Source: Isochrysis galbana
Lineage: Eukaryota; Haptophyta; Isochrysidales; Isochrysidaceae
Length of the DNA stretch: 64,000 bases
NCBI GenBank assembly: GCA_018136815.1
Contig: CM030933.1
Span: 5,162,282 to 5,226,281 of the forward strand
Reading direction: 5' to 3'
Part shown: piece after piece, positions 1-11,194 of the stretch
Layout: each line of letters begins with the position of its first letter
Numbering within the stretch: the stretch's first letter is position 1
Program-made: the position numbers and the translations under genes
Notes under the pieces: generated by a model
The model's database searches: none
Told to the model about the DNA's origin: nothing
Seen by the model: only the letters and a program-made list of their open reading frames with translations

Positions 1-940
1 AGCGCGCGCGCGCAAGCAGGAGCCTCACAAACTCACAAACCGCAAACCACAAATTGTCCACAAACACAAACCAGCCCGCCCCAACATCCAACATAAAAAA
101 AACCTTTTGATAACCTCGCGTCGCGCGTGGCATTGCGGTGTCAATCTGCAGCCACGCCCGTCCCCCCTCCTTTCCCTCACTTTCCACCTTGCGGCATCAT
201 CCCTCGTGCTCTACTTAGGGGCCAAGAGGTAGTCTAAGATTAAGATACGCTCAGGCTCTAGCTACTAGCTACTATAGCTACCCCGAGAGACGAGAGACGA
301 GGCACACACGACACACGGTCAACGTGAAGACGTGAAGCTAGGGCGGCGAGCAGTAGACGGAGCCGTTCATTTCTTTCTCTGCGGCTTGCGGCTTGCCGCT
401 TACAAAGGTTTTTGGAACTTGGAATAACTTGGTTCACATATCACATGTTCTCAATCTCAATGTTCAATGTTCCACAATGCACAATGTTAATGTTAATGTT
501 AATGTTCTCACACATGTGCATATATTAGCCCGGTCACTCACTCATTTTAACCACTATTTTCCACCTCCCCTGGGTGTCCAAGGATTCCTTAGGGTCCCCC
601 CCGACCTGCCCCGCCAACTCCCTCCCCCCTCCGAACGACCCCCTCCCTCCTCCCGCGCCCACGAAGGGCAATGGCGTCGGTGAGGGACCCCCCTCCCTTC
701 CCCCGCGCGTGGCGGGCTATTTTGGGAGATTGAGGCGGGCGCTCACGGGAGGGAATCAGAGTGGTGAATGTGGGGCGCATCACTATTTGAAACGCGGAGC
801 TTCCGCGACGTCCGATCGCGCGCGATCGGCCGAAGAATGGCCTGGAGGTGGTGGCCATGCAGAGCCTAGAGCTCTCGCGAGCAGGGTGGGGGGTCAAGGG
901 TAGGTAGCACGCTGGTGCTCAAGGGTCGCACACACTCGTA
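1..940. other. Intergenic sequence, no gene seen
   Basis: I find no credible gene here. The stretch holds a short (TTAATG)n microsatellite near 480-506 and C-rich low-complexity sequence near 590-660. Short open frames across it overlap on both strands and look like chance. Confidence 0.5.
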
Positions 941-1340
941 TTGACCCATCCTGGCCCCTCGCACCGCAGGAATGCCTCGATTCGATCCGGCCCGACGCCC
1001 AGGGCCAAAGTCGCGTTCCGTCAAAAGAGGGCCAGGTTATTTGTTTTCTTTTCAGTCTGTACAATTACAAGGCCCAATATTATTATTGCAAGGTTGTTTG
1101 TTTTCTTTTTGGTCTATTGTTACAATTACAAAGTGTTCTTATATTATTGTCAGGTTATTTGTTTTCTTCTTCAACCAGTCAACTCCAGTTTTCGACAACC
1201 AGTCAACTCCAGCTTGGCACACGTCCAGCTTGCTTGCGAAAGGCGAACGAGAAGTAGAGTTGCGCAACTTGCGCCTCTTTCTCACTCAGAACTGGCAGTG
1301 ATTGGCCTCCCCGCCCGTCGCTGCCGCGCATTTTACCTAC

Positions 1341-1700
1341 CGCTGAGTGACTGTCTCTCCGCCGCTGTCACCTCCTCCGCCCTCTCCGCCGCCGTCACCT
1401 CCTCCGCCCTCTCCGTCGCCGTCATCCCCTCCATTGCCTTCTCCGCCTCCGCCCTCTCCGCCGCCGTCATCGCCTCCATTGCCTTCTCCGCCTCCGCCCT
1501 CTCCGCCGCCGTCACCTCCTCCACCATATCCGCCGCCGTCACTTCCTCCGCCCTCTCCGCCGCCGTCACCTCCTCCGCCCTCTCCGCCGCCGTCACCTCC
1601 TCCGCCCTCCCCGTCGCCGTCATCCCCTCCATTGCCTTCTCCGCCTCCGCCCTCTCCGCCGCCGTCATCGCCTCCATTGCCTTCTGCGCCTCCGCCCCGC
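1341..1700. repeat. CCGCC-rich coding-length minisatellite
   Basis: Tandem array of 24-33-base units built from CTCCGCC and GCCGTCACCTCC. A larger block containing the variant ATTGCCTTCTCCGCCTCC is itself duplicated. All unit lengths are multiples of three, so several frames stay open: one + frame gives a Pro/Ser repeat of extensin type (PPPSPP), and the - strand gives an Ala/Glu helical repeat (EEVTAAERA). No flanking domain, signal peptide or splice context supports either as a gene, so I list it as a repeat. Confidence 0.7.
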
Positions 1701-1719
1701 CAGCGCGCCCGGTCGTGTT

Positions 1720-2840
1720 CGAAAATTGGGCACTGTCAGAGCAAGGCTCGTCTCACTCTTGGAGATTGCCTGCGAGGGCGCGCCGGCAGCTAGCGCGGAA
1801 TGCGGTTCTTGCGGGGAGCTCGTGGAGCTTTCCTCGGGGGTGACTACGGGCATGGTGATCGACAGGCTGCAACCGGTAGCCGCGGCGACTTAGGACGAAT
1901 GAAAGAAGACTCGGATATCGATGACGTAGAGACAGGCTCGGAGGACGGGATTGACGAAGAAACTCGGAGAAGTGGGGTGTCGGACGGCGGCGACGGACGC
2001 CGCGGCCGCGAGACCACCGGTGAGAGACATGAAGGACATGGCTCAGGGACTCGGTTGGGCTGGCTCAATGGGCGTAGAAGCTCGGTTTGGGAGGCCGCCG
2101 TTCCTCGACGTGCAGAGGAGTTGTGGTCACTCTCCATGGTCACGTCGGAAGAGGAAACGGGCCAGGGATCGACGTCGTTGCATTCTGTCGTCGGCGGGGT
2201 CGGCGCCGGCGAAAGAAGGGACGTGGCTGTCGTAGAAGCCGGCTGCGGGGAAGGCTGGGGCCAGGGTGGTGGCTCTGCGGCAGCGGCTGGCGTGGGTAGT
2301 GGCCGAAGAGGTTCTGCAATGCGAAGCATTCTTCGGAGGACTTGGCTCGGGCTAGCGGGTGGATGGACCGCTGAAATTACGGTGGATTCAGACTCGAATT
2401 CGGAAGACTCGGCGACTTGAGAGGGGCTAGGAGACGGCTGTGCAAGCTCCTCCATGGCTCTCGGTTGATGGGGTGGCGTGGGAACGCCGGTGGTCGACCG
2501 CGGACTCCGCGGTGGCGTTAATTTGTACTCGGACTCGGACTCGTCGTTTCTGGCGTGCAGGACGCCAGAAACAGGGCTAACTTTCGAAATGGGAACGGAC
2601 GGGGCCGGCCCAAAGGTGAAGCCCCCTGGCGTCGCAACCGTCGATGAGGACGAAGCTGAAGCTTGTGATGACGATAGGGGCACGGTGGCCAGCACCGGTT
2701 GGCTCGGTGCGGCCGTACTCTCGGACTCGGTGACGGGCTTGATTACGCGGGCTCGGGATGCACTGTCTTGTGCGATTGGAATCGGACTCGGAACGGAAAC
2801 AGAAGGGATCGGCTCGGCGGCGTGCAGCTTGCTGGGCCTG
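1720..2840 (-). mobile_element. Shuffled fragment of the MTase-bearing gypsy element
   Basis: The - strand encodes two pieces closely matching the large retrotransposon at 43-51 kb. Piece one (about 2835 down to 1870) matches the Ser/Pro-rich linker of pol at about 46.8-47.77 kb, for example SKLHAAEPIPSVSVPSP and TGVPTPPHQPRAMEELAQ. Piece two (about 1858 down to 1738) matches the start of gag at 43052-43170, beginning MPVVTPEESS. The order is inverted relative to the intact element: gag start follows the pol linker. The methyltransferase, protease and reverse transcriptase parts are absent, so it is a dead rearranged copy. Confidence 0.85.
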
Positions 2841-3190
2841 GTGAGCCATTCTGTCCAGGTGGTAAAACGTGAAAGCGCCGTCGTCCCACTCACGGCCAAC
2901 TTCCAACTTCAACGCGATGCGCGCGGGCGGCTGGGGCGATTGGCGTGACTGCAAGGGCGGCACTTCTTGATATGATGCCTGGTGAGCCATTCTGTCCGAG
3001 TGGGTGAACGTGAAAGCGCCGGCAGCGCGCCCGGTCGTGTTCGAAAGTTGGGCACTCCGGCTCGTTCGGCCGGGTAACGTTGAACGTTGGCGTTGTTGTC
3101 GGCCCACACACGGCCAATTTCGACGCGATGTGGGGCGATTGGCGTGAGTGCTAGGGCGGCATTGCTTGATATGATTCCAAGCCTGGTAGA
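2835..3190. repeat. Diverged tandem units next to the element fragment
   Basis: Blocks of the type CTGGTGAGCCATTCTGTCC (near 2838 and 2980) and GGGGCGATTGGCGTGA (near 2932 and 3132), followed by CTTGATATGAT, recur with substitutions, suggesting an old tandem duplication of roughly 140-200 bases. A sequence containing CGCGCCCGGTCGTGTTCGAA occurs at about 1705 and again at about 3027, bracketing the shuffled retroelement fragment. Confidence 0.6.
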
Positions 3191-3712
3191 CCTAGTGAGC
3201 TGGCGACAGAAATTTCCCCGTCTTACTATATTTGTGCCTTGCATGAACGGCCTCACTAAAAATATACCGGAGGGGGCCCGACTGTATTTCGCGCACCGTC
3301 TTCGAAGGCCTGAAATTCGGTATTTTTCGAAAATTTCGCCGGACAATCCCCACTTTTTTTGCTGATCCATCCTAGCGGAACTTATAGGAAGCTTATTTAG
3401 CCCGTCATTCACCCTCCGCACCCCCATAGTGAGTGACCGGGCTACATATATGCGTATGGCATATGGGGAGGCCCCTCGTGCTCGTGCCGCCATGAAAAGG
3501 TATGTTTCGTGCTTGTTCAAAGTAGGAGTACTCCTACCTTGTCCTCAGAAAGTTTTTCAGCAGCTCTGCCCCAGCCCGCCCCCTGCGCCTGGCCCGACGT
3601 AGCTACTAGTAGTGCACGCAGGCCCACCAGCTACGAACTACAAACTAGGGTTAGAAGAGGTATTGCCCTACATCCTCGCTCTCCCTCTCTCCTCCGCGCA
3701 GTCAAACGTCCG
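3191..3712. other. Intergenic, upstream of the 781-residue gene
   Basis: No gene recognised. The last 50 bases before the start codon at 3713 are pyrimidine-rich, as in several other gene leaders of this window. Confidence 0.5.
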
Positions 3713-6370
3713 ATGGCGGCGGCGGCGCCTGGCGCTGTCATCCAGCGCGAGCTGCAGGAGCTGCTCGAGAGTGCGGCGCGGAAGGGGGACCTCGAGACAT
3801 GCAGGGCGATCTGCCCCACCTTTCTTCCCTCCCAGCCCATCCCGAGCCTCCAGATCCAAGAGGTCAGAGTCGCCCACCCCTCCCCTCCCCTCCCCTTTAC
3901 ACACCCCGACCCTCTTCCTCCCTCCCCTCCCCCACCCCCTCTCTCTCCACGGACCTCCCTTTGCCAAGCAACTCTGCCTGTACCATCAGCTGCCTCTCAG
4001 TGCCGTCAGTCCAATGTGCTCTCTCAGCCGTTGATGCACAGTCCGCTATTAGCCTTCATGGCGCATGGCTGCCAAGTCTCTCGCCCCGCCGTAGCAGTGA
4101 TCTTGCGAGCTATTGTGCACCTGCAAGTAGTGACGTTCTCTTACGCTCCCAGCACCCTCGCTGCGGCCTCTTAGGTGCCGGCGGAGCTCATCGGTCTCGT
4201 TGCTAGGCGCGGCTACCACGCCCTGCTGCAGCGGCTCATTAGTCTAGGGGGCATCAGACACATCCCGCCCATCTTGCCTGCCGCCACAGTGCCGCGCTTG
4301 CCCAAGCCGGACGCAGGTAGACCGATCAACTGCAATTCGGCAAGCTCGCAGCCCGGCAGCTCCAAGACAGTGGAGAGTGCCCTTATGCAATGCTTGGATG
4401 CATTGCTTGAGTCGTCCATTTTGGCAGGGGACTCGGATGCCACGAGCGTGCTCATACCAGACTATGACCCGAACGATGAGGGCTCGCATCTCAGTTGCAG
4501 ACTGGATGCTCTTGCTGCATTTGTCGCGCTCGCTGTGGCAAGGGGCGACGAGGTGGTCCTACAAGCGCTAAGAGATGCTGGTGCCACGGAATTTTGCCGT
4601 CAGCAAGGCGATCATATCACTCTGAGCCATCTTTTGCGTCAGCCGCAAGAGCACGACAGTGCTAAGAGGCACACATCCTCTGTGGAAGCGATTCCGACGC
4701 CGCCAACACAGCCTACGGGTTCATCAGCACCCCCCAATACCCCACCGAACACAGCTCGCTGTGCCGCATCCGATCCACATCCAGGATGCGAGCGCAAGCC
4801 CTCTAGCGAACCAGTTCCATGTGAGAGCGATACTAGTCTGATCGCGCCGCCACCGCCAGTACCTGAGGCTCTTGCGATTGCGGCGTGCAATGCAGACTCT
4901 CGAACTGTGGACGCCCTTCTGAGCGAGACTCTCTGCATGGGTGATGTGCGCCGTGTGATCCAGAGCGGGGATTGCCACCTACTTTCCTCACTTTTCAAAG
5001 AGGACGGCAAGGAAAACCAAAATACGCAGAGTCGACGCGATGGCCACGCATTGAGCTGTAAGATAGATGGGCACAGCCACAGCTTCCATGTGGAGAGCGC
5101 GGCCGATGTGTTGCGCAAGTACGGCATATGTCCCATCGGAGCCGAGAGCGACCCAAACTCCTCGGTGCAGGCTCCCAGACGCATGATCCCTTTGGGCGGC
5201 AACCGAAAGATGGGATCGCCCTGCAGACCGCGATGCGACGCGCGAAATCACCCTGCTTCGCTGAGCGATGCGATACGGATGATGCAGGACGCCACGATCA
5301 CAATGGCCGTCGAATCGGGTACGCTACCCTCAAGCGCGTACACCTCACCGCAGAGGTGTGGGGCTGGCAGATCATTTGACCACGACGCTTCCTTCAACTG
5401 TATGTCACCTAGTAGACGTTCCCTTGCAGAGGCCATGGCGGACCTGCAGCTTGTCATGTCCGAAATTGCCTCCAAGACAAGTCCGGAGAAGCCGAAGGCA
5501 AATCCAGAGAGCCCGCAGAGCCTGTCGGGGGTGCTCATGGGGTTGGAGCTTGCGCTGAAGCAACTTGGTGGGTCGAGCACGTTGGGCTCGCCATCGACTG
5601 CGTCCATCGTGGAAAAGCCGCCTCCGCTTCCGTCTATGGAGGCTTTCACGGCCGCTGATCGCCTGCGTGAGTCGATCGCACGCGCAACCGACGCCATTGG
5701 AGGGCCGCAGACGCTAGCTGGTTATCAGGCCGCACGCTCACAGGCATTCACACGCAAATTGGGTCTACTGCCAGAGCCCAAAGACCAAAATCGGGCATCG
5801 GCGCAGTCGGTGCCAAACATCGTCATCCCTCAACCCGCAGAGCCGTTGACTTCCCGTCCCCCGCCCTCACTAGCCCGGCCGCCTCCTGCAAGCAGCACCG
5901 CCGGGCATGCGTGGCCTTCGCCCACAGATGATGAGGTGTGGATGCGCCTATTGGGTGAGTTGGCGATACCTCAACCGCACATCACGAATAAGGACGTGAA
6001 GTACGCTAACAAGATCTCTCAGCAGCTGTATGGTCGGTTGCCGCCGCCGCTCCGGCCGCCACCGCCACTCCGGCCGCCGGGCTCTGCTCCGTCGCAAGCA
6101 GTGAACGTAGTCCCGGAGCCCACAAGACGGCCTCGCAGGCCTTTGAATCTTGGACAGACTCCCACGGGACCATTTGAGCCATCGAGCACTTCGTCGTCTG
6201 AGCCACGGCCGTCGCCTAATACCGTTGATGCTGACGACGACCGCCACAGAGTAGCGGGTTTGCCGGTATCTGCGTACACACCGGGTTACCGCGCAAAACT
6301 GGAGGCAAAAGCCACGGCGGCTGCCATTAAGGCCAACAAAGAGGCTATCCGTGCTCTTTCAATGACATAA
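3713..6370 (+). CDS. Hypothetical protein, two exons, 781 residues
   Basis: Exon 1 runs 3713-3862 and exon 2 runs 4175-6370. The 312-base intron begins GTCAGA and ends CTCTTAG, and joining at these sites keeps the frame (IQE then VPAEL). I do not recognise the family. The first ~260 residues contain several helical segments that look like degenerate ankyrin-type repeats (LLESAARKGDLETCRAI, LVARRGYHALLQRLISLG, LALAVARGDEVVLQALRDAG, LAIAACNADSRTVDALLSE). The rest is Ser/Pro-rich and probably disordered, with a polyproline stretch (PPPLRPPPPLRPP) near residue 670 and a basic Ala-rich helix at the C terminus. No signal peptide or membrane span is seen. A cytosolic or nuclear scaffold role would only be a guess. 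Confidence 0.75.
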
Positions 6371-6717
6371 GCGGAGGCCAGAAATGGCTGCACGCCCTCG
6401 ACGCGGGCTTGCTTAGTGCCACATTGACGACTCTTCGGCCTCGTGCGAATGCATCCATGGCGCCTCGTTTTGATGTGCCGAAGGAAGTGCACTCCTCTTT
6501 CGTCAGCTTAGCTATTGCACACACATCTAGATTGCCCTCGAGCAAGATGCGACACTCCATGGCTCCATGGATGCCGCGTGCGGTTCGACGTGTGGAGCAG
6601 ATCCGCTAGTGGCGTTGTTGCTTGCCCTTCTTCTCGCCGAGAACCAAGAATCAATGCGGCTGCAAAATACTACTACCACTAAATTGTCTAGAGAGGTCAT
6701 AATATTCTGCGTAGCGA
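6371..6717. other. 3' flank, no gene seen
   Basis: No supported feature. The sequence becomes AT-rich just before the mobile-element 5' end at 6718. Confidence 0.5.
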
Positions 6718-7025
6718 CAACTAACTTTATAGTCAGTTGCCATGGAGCGCGCCGCCGCTCCCCTCCTCTCCTTAGGGCCCCCCGCCGAGGGCGGCGGCCC
6801 CCCTAGCCCCCATGGAGCAGTCGCTGTCGAAGCGGTCGCGCCCGCCATCAGAGGCCGAGCAGGTGCGCGCGACCCCGTCGCGCCACACGGCCCGTGGCTC
6901 CGGCCACACCACGCACAGCAGCCATGCTGGCCCCCCCCCCATGGGGAGCAGCTGTCTGCATGTCTGCAGACTCCAGCAAAACATGTACAGGGCCCTACAG
7001 GGCCAATCCTCCAATGGGCATGCCT
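6718..7025 (+). mobile_element. 5' end of a non-LTR-like element, truncated
   Basis: It starts with the imperfect hairpin CAACT-aactttatagtc-AGTTG (6718-6739), followed at 6742 by ATGGAGCGCGCC. The same arrangement and a similar GC-rich start of a reading frame (EQSLSKRSRPPSEAEQVRAT and GPPAEGG in different frames) occur at 20962. The frame breaks after about 100 codons, and the copy stops where gypsy-derived sequence begins at about 7038. Confidence 0.65.
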
Positions 7026-7037
7026 TATGGCTGGCGC

Positions 7038-7355
7038 TCAGCAGTAGTCAGACGACGGCCATAATACGCCACGACATGTTCGTGACCATGATCATCGACT
7101 TGGGAAAGCACGCCGCCGATGCCGAGGGTGATCGCGGCGTCGGTCTTGACGATGAACTCCTTGTCGTGGCGTGGCGCGGCTAGCACCGGCGCCGAAGTGA
7201 TGAGTTCAATGAGGCGCTGGACAGCGCGCTGGCACTCTGGGGTCTGGGAGACCACAGCCACGTCTACGCCAGTGCGGGTTAGGTCCGTAAGAGGAGCGGC
7301 GAGATGCGAAAAGCCTTTGATAAAACGACGATAGTACGAGCACAAGCCGAGGAAG
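7038..7355 (-). pseudogene. Ty3/gypsy reverse transcriptase thumb / RNase H fragment
   Basis: The - strand reads CSYYRRFIKGFSHLAAPLTD, then FIVKTDAAITLGIGGVLSQ, then EHVVAYYGRRLTTAER. These are the connection between the RT thumb and RNase H and the start of RNase H of Ty3/gypsy polymerases; the TDA and GGVLSQ blocks are characteristic. Only about 105 codons remain and no integrase follows. It abuts the LINE remnant on its upstream side and probably reached this position by nested insertion or rearrangement. It could come from the same family as the element at 43-51 kb, whose RNase H is lost in the gap, so this cannot be tested here. Confidence 0.85.
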
Positions 7356-7359
7356 GGCT

Positions 7360-9500
7360 GACTCGTGCTCCTCCGGAGCCGGGGGAGAAGATACCACCTT
7401 CTTTTTCAGAAGGTCTATGTAGTTAGTGGTGGCTTCTGCCAATCTTAATCTCGCCCATTCCGCTATCTTTTCCCACGACTTCATAAAGGGACCTATCGAT
7501 ATATAATTGCCTCTATGACGTATCCAGCGTTCTCCGTGTGGTAGGTATGCCGCGCATTCTTCCGCGGTGTACACGTCCCCCGTGTCCGGGTTAATGGTGT
7601 TGTGAACGACAACCGTCTGTAAAGATTCCCACTTAGCTCTATGTGAGTGATGTAAAGCAGGCGCTTTATGAAAGCAATTATTCCAAATCGGGGAGCCCTG
7701 GGTCCCTTCCCGCGTATTAGTTTCCCTGCGTAGCCTAACCCGTCTAAAATTTTCGAGTGCTTGCTTCCAGAAGGCTGGGAGCGTGTTGCTACCGCAAATG
7801 CTGGCTGAGAGGCTTTTTGAGTCGACCTTCGAGAAGACCGCGGCTCTCCCCAGTGGGGTGCGGCTGAACCATTGATCTAGGACCGTCTTCCAGTCCGCCG
7901 TGGACGGGTTTAGGTAACGGATGATCCAAATCGCTTGAAGCGCTCGCGTGTGCTCGGCCATGCGGGAGCAGTCCGATCCCCATAAGGGGCCCGTCCTCAC
8001 TTGTCCCCACTCTCGGGTATGTCGGAAAGGTTATCCATCTCCTACCTCCTTGCGTGGAGCCTAATTCATCCGCCTGTAGCCGGGGGTTCCTATCCCACAA
8101 TATCGTCTGAACATCCGAGTCGATCGCTTCCATGAACCATGCCGGTGGGGTGATAGTGGCTAGCCAGTATCTCGGGGTCCCGTAGATAATAAAGTTCACC
8201 AATAGCGTTCTCCCGTGGATCGAGAGGTTTTGAACCCCTTTCCACGCCGCGATTTTCTTCTTGAGCTTAGCATAGAGCTTTTCCCAAAAAGAATCATTCT
8301 CGGGTCCCTCCCAGAAGGGCACTCCTAAGATGGTGGCGTACTCTCCTTCGCCGAGCGTTTTGAGGTAGGCTAGCTCGTCGGGGACTCGTGCTCCTGAGAG
8401 CGATCCCATGCGTATTAGTACACTTTTCCGTTTGTTTACCCTAGCCCCGGTGGCGTTTCCATACGTGTCAAGGATCTTCATCGCCCTTTCCAAGGACTCG
8501 AAGGAGTTAGCTAGAATTTGCGTGTCGTCCGCAAACTGCGAAAGTCTTAGCTCTCTAGGCCCTATCGTGACTCCCTTCATTTCGGGGTCAGCGTTGACTA
8601 AGCGTGTTGGGCCCTCTGCCACTAAGAGAAATGCCAGAGGCGATAGCGGGCACCCTTGGGGCATGCCGCAATGGATCGTGAAGGGATTGCTCCGCCTACC
8701 GTTGGCCTTGATCCATCGGGTCGGGAGTGAGTCAACGTTTGTTAATAGCGCTAACCATCTAGAGTACCCGGGGCCAAAGCCCAAAGCTTGTATCGCTTCG
8801 TGCTAATAATCCCAGCTGACTCTATCGAAGGCTTTTTCCCAGTCTATCGCCAGGGCTAGGCCCTCCACATCCGTGTCCTCTAGGTATGCTTGCACTAACT
8901 TCAATAGATGGGTGGCTTCGCCTATCATCCGCCTAGGCACAAAACCCACTTGTTCCTTAGAGATAATCGTGTGTACCGTCTTCTTGAGTCTGTTAGCTAG
9001 AACTTTGGCGAGAATTTTGTAATCCGTTTGGAGCAGCGTGATAGGTCTATAATTCCTCGGGTCCCTAGCGTCCCCGTTCTTATAGAGCAGCGCTATGTCT
9101 CCCGAGCATGTGTCCTCCGGTAAAGCCCCTTTCCGGTATGCTTCTTGGAACATTTCCGTCAGGCGCATGGCTACAAGCTCTTCGAAACTTTGGTAGAATT
9201 CCATCGGTATGCCATCCAGCCCCGCGGACTTGCCTTTCGCCATTTGTCGAATCGCCCTGGTGATCTCGGTGCTGACGATAGGCTTGTCCAAGAAAGATCT
9301 GTGACCCGCCGGTATCTGTCGTTGTCTCAGCGCGTGAAGGAGGGGCTCCGCACTTCGTGATGTCTTTTCGCTAAATAGCCACACCTAATAGCTCCGTAAC
9401 GAAGCTAAAATGGCGGTATCCTTTGTGGCAATGTTTCCCTCTTCCAGGGTGGGTTGTGGGTTGTCCCATTCTACTCCGGCGTATAGCGCCGGGATATCTC
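7360..9500 (-). pseudogene. Decayed LINE (non-LTR) reverse transcriptase
   Basis: The - strand frame runs through the canonical blocks of a non-LTR reverse transcriptase: KSAGLDGIPMEFYQ, then NYRPITLLQTDYKILAKVLANRL, then QVGFVPRR, then LALAIDWEKAFDRVSWDY, then CGMPQGCPLSPLAFLL, then the catalytic FADDTQI, then an MGVPF-like block (ILGVPFW). Two in-frame TAG codons interrupt it (9387-9385 and 8805-8803), and there is a frameshift near 8000-8030. After the shift the LINE C-terminal part continues (IWIIRYLNPSTADWKTVLDQW). The endonuclease domain is missing. It is therefore a 5'-truncated inactive copy. Confidence 0.88.
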
Positions 9501-9509
9501 CGTTGGCGT

Positions 9510-9702
9510 GTTTGTGGGGGGTTATAATAATGATAATGGGGGCCGGGGGTTTGCGAGGGGGGAGATTCGAAGGGGTGCATATGCGTATGTGTCTATAGTT
9601 CAACACACGTCAAGGCGTAGGGGCAGGTGCGCGGAGGGGTGTCATGATAGTACTGGGCTAGTGGGAGTAGTGGTACTAACGCGCAGATGTTTTATTATTA
9701 GA
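9510..9702 (+). mobile_element. 3' tail of the recurring non-LTR-like family
   Basis: The + strand carries GGGGGCCGGGGGTTTGCGAG, then a variable part, then GGGCTAGTGGGAGTAGTGGTACTAACG followed by an AT-rich end. The same tail lies at 12474-12690 (+), 29220-29545 (-) and 56108-56390 (-). The common 3' core is GGTACTAATGCTCA followed by repeats of ATT/TTA. Confidence 0.65.
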
Positions 9703-9945
9703 TAGAGAGCAGCACGAGCACGAGCACACAGCCCCATATCGCACTCCTAGCGGGAATTTGGGTAAGATTTTTAGAGGGTGTGACACATCAAGGCCGTGAT
9801 GGAATGTGGGCAAGATACAAATGTGAAGGGCAGTAGAACGATGATACGATTGAGTGGCGACGCAGATGCGTGTATGCAACTCCAACTGATTGAAAGGCTT
9901 TGCAACAAAGATTGAATGGAGGACTACCTCGACGAATGCCGCGCT

Positions 9946-11194
9946 TCAGTCGTCGAAGGCGCTGTCCCACTTGAGCAGTGTGCCAAACTTCAGATGTTGG
10001 ACCACGGGAAGCTTGCCTAGCACCTCCCCCTCATACATGCGCAACAACCCTGCCACTACTTTGGACCATGTCTCCACTCCGGAGATGTCGTTCAGGTATG
10101 GTGAATGCTCACCGAATGGCCCCTTCTTCACCTACGATGCGCAACCAGACGGAGCGGGTCGATGGGGAAGGACACGTGAGAGGGGCATTGCTAGCATGGG
10201 CCAAGCCCAGTGTGAGGATGCTCGCCACCCGCCGCTGCGTACCTTCTTGATGAAGGCGATGGCGTTGAGGTAGAGATAGTCCGCAGCGCCCTCCTCCAAC
10301 ACCTCGTCATCATGGATGGAGCTGGGCAGAATCGATGGATGGTTCACGAGCTGTGCGGCTCCGAACACAAAGCACAAGAATTGGTAGTCGTCCAGACCCC
10401 ACACACCATGCGAGCCTGCCGGCTCAAGCCAGTATGTAGTCTGCAGCTTCTGCATTAGCGTAAGATATCGATGGAACACGCGAAGCACGAGTGCAGGTCG
10501 ATCTGAAGGAACGAGTAGCCCCACAACCTCGAGGCAGTAGAGCCATGCGAACAAGGAGAGCTCATGGCCAGTACCTACAGCGGAGAATACATTCATCAGC
10601 GAGGGCGCCCAGATGAGCCGCCTCCACAGTGGCAAGTCACGAGCCCTTGCCAGTAGTCGCCTGATCGAGCTCACCATAGTCGATCCGGATGGCGCTTCCA
10701 AACGACTCGACATAGTAGGTGTTGAGCTCGGCGGCCGCAAGCTGTGTATCCTCCACACTAGCGGGCCCATGCTTCTCGATGAGCTCAGTCATGAAGTGTG
10801 GGGCACGTTCGACGAGCCTCTCATGCCAAGTCTTGAACGCCTTGTTGCCGTACCTCATCGACTGCTGGATAGGCGGGATCTGATCCACCCACTCGCTCAT
10901 CGCTTCAAATTCTGCGAGTATGCTTGCGAGGATGGGCCTCTCGTCGCACGGCTCCGAGATCCTCCGACCGACGACTGCGTCGCCGAGCTGCGAGATGAAG
11001 GAGATGATGCTTTGGTGGGCCTGTGAGTGCTTCCAGCGAGCGAGAGAGCGCTGGTCATGAATCCTCTTGGTGAGTGGCCCGCTCGAGGCGGTGGCGGCAG
11101 CGCGCCGAGCCTCGGCAAGCAGAAGGCCCTGTACTGCTGGTGGCACCGCCGATGGCTCGTGTGCCCATGGGGCACGAGTGCTCGCCGGCTGCAT
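9946..11194 (-). CDS. PTPA: PTPA, protein phosphatase 2A activator (peptidyl-prolyl isomerase family)
   Basis: Three exons on the - strand: 11194-10675, 10574-10243 and 10131-9946. Both introns (100 and 111 bases) are GT-AG and restore conserved blocks: RIDYG|TGHELS and [13 protein letters not shown]. The protein has 345 residues and matches PTPA along its length: TKRIHDQ, [99 protein letters not shown] helps load metal ions into the active site of the PP2A catalytic subunit and so controls assembly of active PP2A. The ATG at 11194 gives an N-terminal extension of about 40 residues before the fold, which could be shorter in reality. The leader is strongly pyrimidine-rich on the coding strand. 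Confidence 0.95.
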
